In this document: positions 37,127 to 37,734 of the stretch, one piece after another
Layout: every line of letters starts with the position of its first letter
Position numbering within the stretch: the stretch's first letter is position 1
From: Entophlyctis helioformis
Taxonomy: Eukaryota > Chytridiomycota > Chytridiomycetes > Chytridiales > Chytriomycetaceae
Reading direction: 5' to 3'
DNA: 37,734 bases
NCBI GenBank assembly: GCA_025526915.1
Contig: JAHLKH010000222.1
Location: forward strand, 1-37,734
The notes under the pieces: generated by a model
Database searches by the model: none
Told to the model about the DNA's origin: nothing
The model's input: only the letters and a program-made list of their open reading frames with translations
Translations under genes and position numbers: made by a program

Positions 37127-37650
37127 AAACTCGAGCGGCTGTGTTCCAGATTCGAAGCGATATGTCTGTCCAGTCGATCCGACCGTCTGCGCAGCGTGGT
37201 CGTCAAACGCAGTGCCGAGGCGGTCGTGAAGCTGATCATTGCGCTGCTGGCTGTACTGTCCGCGACGCTCACGAAACTGGCCAAGGGCTGCACGATGTGG
37301 GTGGCGGCCAGCACCGGCATCCAGGGATGGCGGTCAAGCAAGGATTGCTGTTCAAGCAGCTGGTGGTGTTGCTGTCCATCCTGCATGGCCATTGGATCGG
37401 TGAACAGGGCATCGTGGCTTTGGTTGTGGAGCTGCGCAAGGGCCAGAGCAGCTGTGGTAGAGTGCGACCGTCGCAGATCCCCGGCCTTGGCGAGGCTCTC
37501 GCCGGCCTCCACCATATGGGCATCATCAGCGCTGCCAGGGTACACGGCCACATCGTCGTCATCTTGGCGCCGAGCACGGTACTGCATGTGCATGTCCGGA
37601 CCATCCGGAGCGTGAAGCGACGATTCAAGGCCAAGCGACGAACGCCCCAA
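37127..37650 (-). CDS. coding-looking block upstream of RAD1, identity unknown
   Basis: A minus-strand frame from about 37650 to 37280 reads like protein: HMQYRARRQDDDD, AHMVEAGESLAKAGDL, HHQLLEQQSLLDRHPW and MPVLAATHIVQPL. It could continue into a second frame (QFRERRGQYSQQRNDQ, then GTAFDDHAAQ) that runs straight into the RAD1 exon. One missing base near 37285 would join them. It may therefore be a long N-terminal extension of RAD1 or a separate gene spliced or running out of the window. I recognise no domain. Confidence 0.35.
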
Positions 37651-37734
37651 GAGCAGAGTAAGCAGACGCCGAGAGAAGCCGATGCCCCAGGCGCAAGTGC
37701 GGCAAACGCTGGCCGTGCAGCCCCAGCTGCTGCA

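Overview
This is a compact, intron-rich nuclear segment of about 56 percent GC (by eye). It is most likely from an early-diverging fungus (chytrid-like) or a close relative. It combines a stand-alone anthranilate phosphoribosyltransferase (fungal TRP4 type) and a DUF3128/Emi1-like protein with genes Dikarya usually lack, above all a full-length EPG5 autophagy tether. Lineage is an inference from gene content. All products were recognised from memory of the families, without a search, and all splice sites were placed by eye using reading frame, splice consensus and family conservation.

Layout, left to right: a small unrecognised gene (220-692, +); LSM6 (1079-1595, +); a synaptojanin/INP51-53 phosphoinositide phosphatase with about 18 exons (1636-6255, +); ERV41/ERGIC2 (6406-8021, -); a divergent intergenic region with a long TG tract; EPG5 (8594-17383, +); a DUF3128 protein (17413-17951, -); a UBXN7/Ubx5-type p97 adaptor (18004-20614, -); the NatB subunit NAA25 with 22 exons (20718-25145, +); phosphoglucomutase (25282-28195, -); the RNase P/MRP subunit POP7 (28199-28843, +); TRP4 (28930-30179, -); ribosomal protein uS5/RPS2 (30555-31548, +); mitochondrial RBFA (31642-32731, +); a GCK-III Ser/Thr kinase (32775-35583, +); and the 9-1-1 clamp subunit RAD1 (35689 to beyond 37126, -), whose 5' end is unresolved.

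The genes are mostly unrelated housekeeping functions: RNA processing, vesicle and lipid traffic, autophagy, ubiquitin, protein acetylation, translation, metabolism and the DNA-damage checkpoint. No operon-like or defence system is visible. Spacing is very tight: 40 and 43 bp between two tandem pairs, 29-150 bp between convergent ends, and 3 bp between the start codons of phosphoglucomutase and POP7.

The points that stand out are the EPG5 homologue; six GC-AG introns among about 100 inferred, all phase 0 and all preceded by AG; a 12-nt terminal coding exon; a possible 2-nt exon in the kinase; and about ten single-base reading-frame breaks inside conserved genes. The breaks most simply mean indel errors in the assembly, but they deserve a check.
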